DNA from: an uncultured Candidatus Melainabacteria bacterium
Lineage (GTDB): Bacteria > Cyanobacteriota > Vampirovibrionia > Gastranaerophilales > Gastranaerophilaceae
DNA: 64,000 nucleotides
Assembly: GCA_934718085.1 (NCBI GenBank)
Contig: CAKUZL010000004.1
Location: forward strand, 1-64,000
Reading direction: 5' to 3'
A program made the position numbers and the translations under genes. The notes below the pieces were generated by a model, which was not told where the DNA came from, searched no databases, and worked only from the letters and a program-made list of their open reading frames with translations. Below, piece after piece: positions 61,875 through 64,000 of this stretch. The first letter of the stretch is position 1, and each line of letters begins with the position of its first letter.

Positions 61875-63305
61875 ATGAAAAAATTAAAACGAACCAAAAC
61901 AAAAATTGTGGCAACCCTCGGGCCTGCTTCAAACACTTACGAAACAATCAAAAAACTTGCGGAATCGGGCGCTTCGGTGTTCAGATTGAACACTTCCCAC
62001 GAAACTCCCGAAGACCACGCGAGAAGAATTAAACTTGTCAGACAAGTCGCAAAAGATTTGTCACTGTATCTCGGCATTCTTGTTGACCTTCAGGGACCTA
62101 AAATCAGAGTCGGAATGATAGAAAACCCGATAGAAATCAAAGCGGGCGACATCGTAAAATTAAGACACACAAGCGAATATAAAGACGGAATAATTCCCGT
62201 TGATTATGAAGGCATAGCAAACGACGTAACCGTCGGAGAAAGAATCCTTTTGGACGACGGAAACGTCGGGCTTGAAGTTACCGAAATTAACGGCGATGTT
62301 GTCACCGCAAAAGTTATTTACGGGAAAGAAATCAAAAAGAGAAAAGGTATAAACATTCCGGGAACACAAGCCGGGCTGCCCAGCATAACGGAAAGAGACA
62401 AGGAATATATCAAATTTGCGGTAGAACAGGATGCGGATTTTCTCGCAATGTCTTTTGTCAGAAGCGCACAGGACATAAAAGTCGCAAAAGATTGTTTAAA
62501 AGAGCTTAATGCGGATATTCCGATTATAGCTAAAATCGAAAAACCTCAAGCCGTTACGAACCTTACGGAAATTTTGAAGGAATCGTACGGTGTAATGGTT
62601 GCACGCGGGGACCTCGGAATAGAAATGTCTCCCGAACAGGTTCCGATTGCACAAAAGAAAATCGTCAAAAAAGCCGCCGAAATGAGAAAAGTTTGCATTG
62701 TTGCAACACAAATGCTCGAATCAATGATTACACACCCCATTCCGACCAGAGCGGAAGCTTCGGACGTTGCAAACGCAATTTTGGACGGCGCGGATGCGGT
62801 TATGTTGTCGGGTGAAACGGCATCGGGCGAATACCCCGTCAGAGCGGTACAAATGATGTGCTCGATATCAAAGAACGTCGAATCGGGCGGATTCAGACCA
62901 AAAATGCTCGACATTGCGGTCAGCCCCGATTACCAAATTACTCCTCAGGCAATTGCGGCGGCAGCCGTTAAAATGGCGTACGACCTTAAAGCAAAAGCTA
63001 TTTTATCGTTCACTCACACGGGTTACACCCCGAGACTTATTTCCGAATTAAAATCTCAAATCCCGGTAATCGCCCTCTCCGACCAAATTTCGACCTGCAG
63101 AAGGCTAAACCTTTCCTGGAACGTCTATACGTACGAATTTTACAACGACGGAAGCCTGGACAAAGAACTTCTTGCTAAAATCGACGAATTTTTGTACGAA
63201 AAAACCGACTTCAAAAAAGACGACAGAATTATTTGCGTCGGCTCGATTCCGAACCTTATCACGGGAAGAACAAACTTTGTTCGAGTTCACAGAATCGGCG
63301 CGTAG
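61875..63305 (+). CDS. pyk: Pyruvate kinase
   Basis: 476 residues, usual length. TKIVATLGPASNTYETI, VFRLNTSHE (K+/substrate), LVDLQGPKIRVG, IAKIEKPQAV with catalytic Lys, and the pyruvate kinase signature MLESMITHPIPTRAEASDVANAILDGADAVMLSGETASG are intact. The C-terminal domain ends FVRVHRIGA. Transfers phosphate from PEP to ADP. AGAGGAAG site before the ATG; a terminator follows. Confidence 0.97.
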   Translation: MKKLKRTKTKIVATLGPASNTYETIKKLAESGASVFRLNTSHETPEDHARRIKLVRQVAKDLSLYLGILVDLQGPKIRVGMIENPIEIKAGDIVKLRHTSEYKDGIIPVDYEGIANDVTVGERILLDDGNVGLEVTEINGDVVTAKVIYGKEIKKRKGINIPGTQAGLPSITERDKEYIKFAVEQDADFLAMSFVRSAQDIKVAKDCLKELNADIPIIAKIEKPQAVTNLTEILKESYGVMVARGDLGIEMSPEQVPIAQKKIVKKAAEMRKVCIVATQMLESMITHPIPTRAEASDVANAILDGADAVMLSGETASGEYPVRAVQMMCSISKNVESGGFRPKMLDIAVSPDYQITPQAIAAAAVKMAYDLKAKAILSFTHTGYTPRLISELKSQIPVIALSDQISTCRRLNLSWNVYTYEFYNDGSLDKELLAKIDEFLYEKTDFKKDDRIICVGSIPNLITGRTNFVRVHRIGA

Positions 63306-63327
63306 CAAAACAAATCGACAAACAGAC

Positions 63328-63361
63328 AAAAAAGAGGCTTGTAAAACAAACCTCTTTTTTT
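63328..63361 (+). terminator. Rho-independent terminator after pyk
   Basis: GAGG(C)TTGT / ACAA(A)CCTC stem with an AAA loop and seven or more T. Confidence 0.82.
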
Positions 63362-63454
63362 ATCGAAAATAAAATCCGCAAAATCGTTCTCGCTCGTATG
63401 CCGCATTATTTCGAACACCCAAAACGTGCTTTTCCGGAAACTGCGTGAAACGGA

Positions 63455-63904
63455 TTAAAGAGCAACTATTCCCGATGAAACGGAAGCTCTTACGGTATTA
63501 AAGATATCCGACGCGAACGACGGAGAAAACGAATAATTGCTGTCTGTCGGAAGAATTTTCATAAACGAATTTCCCGAACCCGAGCCTGCAATAGTTACCA
63601 TAAATTCTTTTGACAACGCCGAAAACAAAATCGTTCCGGTTTTTGACTGGACTTCTTTTACGTTGAAATTCATTTTTGAAAGCGACGCCAAAGTCAGGTA
63701 AAACAACTTGTCGGCACTGACGGAAAAGGTATCGCAACACAGTGAATAATCGGCGCGTTTGACGTTTTGAACGGAAGCCGTCGAACCGGAAGAAATTTTG
63801 ACTTTGGAAGACGAAACCGCCTTGACGGGCTGCATCAAATCGTCGGCAAAAGCGACCGAAGAGGACAAAACCGATAAAACAAAAAGAGCAATGAATTTTT
63901 TCAT
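63455..63904 (-). CDS. Exported hypothetical protein
   Basis: 149 residues with a signal peptide (MKKFIALFVLSVLSSSVAFA). The mature part has CCDTF, LYFLTLASLSKMNFNVKEVQSKTGTILFSAL-like beta/alpha segments (KLFYLTLASLSKMNFNVKEV) and ends FNTVRASVSSGIVAL. The pattern of a KT(G)xIxF strand after a helix recalls small DUF-type domains in lipoproteins, but I cannot name it. ATG is two bases after the polA stop, so co-transcribed with polA. AGGAGAC precedes it. Confidence 0.82.
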   Translation of the reverse strand: MKKFIALFVLSVLSSSVAFADDLMQPVKAVSSSKVKISSGSTASVQNVKRADYSLCCDTFSVSADKLFYLTLASLSKMNFNVKEVQSKTGTILFSALSKEFMVTIAGSGSGNSFMKILPTDSNYSFSPSFASDIFNTVRASVSSGIVAL

Positions 63905-63905
63905 A

Positions 63906-64000
63906 TTAAGTCTCCTTTAACGAATTTCCGATTGCCATATCAACTTTCAGGGGCACCGTCAGGGGATAAACATTTTCCATAGAGTCCTTGATGATATTTA
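63906..64000 (-). CDS. polA: DNA polymerase I, C-terminal end (partial)
   Basis: The minus-strand frame reads NIIKDSMENVYPLTVPLKVDM, then AIGNSLKET and stop. It closely follows the C-terminus of family A polymerases (for comparison, the Taq enzyme ends with KEVMEGVYPLAVPLEVEVG and IGEDWLSAKE). The rest lies beyond the window. Confidence 0.78.
   Translation of the reverse strand, partial: NIIKDSMENVYPLTVPLKVDMAIGNSLKET

Overview
The window reads as chromosomal sequence from a low-to-moderate-GC Gram-negative bacterium. It carries LPS-export permeases (LptF/LptG type, LptB), a Kdo transferase and SecA, and many exported proteins. My best guess is a gut Melainabacteria / Candidatus Gastranaerophilales relative of Cyanobacteria. 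That is inference from the gene set (GH57 plus GlgA glycogen metabolism, a short secreted protein with an LDRLERLELELFG-type motif, many Asn/Gly/Gln-rich proteins without signal peptides) and has not been tested against a database. No phage, insertion sequence, CRISPR array or rRNA operon is present. Genes are dense and often overlap by 1 to 40 bases.

Layout. 1-2.6 kb: end of a low-complexity protein gene, a Xer-type recombinase, metF and tRNA-Arg(TCT). 2.7-5.2 kb: a poorly coding stretch between two tRNA genes, holding a HExxH-motif protein, palindromes, and tandem decayed copies of tRNA-Pro(GGG). 5.3-8.0 kb: a secreted protein, nifS and nifU. 8.1-10.4 kb: three paralogous coiled-coil proteins. 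10.5-16.9 kb: an LptF/G permease, a sugar-binding protein, rarA, an AI-2E family transporter and a B12/radical SAM protein. 16.9-17.4 kb: a strong promoter and terminator that may bound a small RNA. 17.4-20.8 kb: a response regulator/histidine kinase, a NarL-type regulator and an exported propeller-like protein. 20.7-25.7 kb: mgtE, a TIM-barrel protein, glgA, ruvA and a TPR protein. 25.8-29.7 kb: an alpha-helical repeat protein, two orphan solute-binding lipoproteins and two exported proteins. 29.7-34.7 kb: rpsF-ssb-rpsR and secA-waaA. 34.8-39.3 kb: mscS, rplY, folP, a Cys-cluster protein and pgi. 39.4-46.2 kb: a glycine-zipper protein, trpB-tyrS-cysK-cysE, and leuD-leuB. 46.3-50.5 kb: an exported protein, a GH57 enzyme, coaE, a UPF0102 protein and tRNA-Arg(CCT). 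50.5-55.7 kb: an 897-residue repeat protein, a PfkB kinase, a second Xer recombinase and a TSCPD protein. 55.7-64 kb: an exported protein, slt, lptB, lptG, a phosphodiester glycosidase, a 65-residue protein, pyk, an exported protein and the 3' end of polA.

The most unusual signal is regulatory. Five separate loci (genes starting at 9162-, 10333-, 25838+, 39411+ and 61732-) carry the same two-box promoter: a GCAA-led box, then exactly 20 bases, then TTATATAA or a close variant, usually followed by AAGA(G). All five encode proteins with no signal peptide and no recognisable enzyme domain: coiled coils, an alpha-helical repeat protein, a glycine-zipper protein and a tiny acidic protein. This looks like a dedicated regulon that could encode an undescribed surface, secretion or structural assembly.
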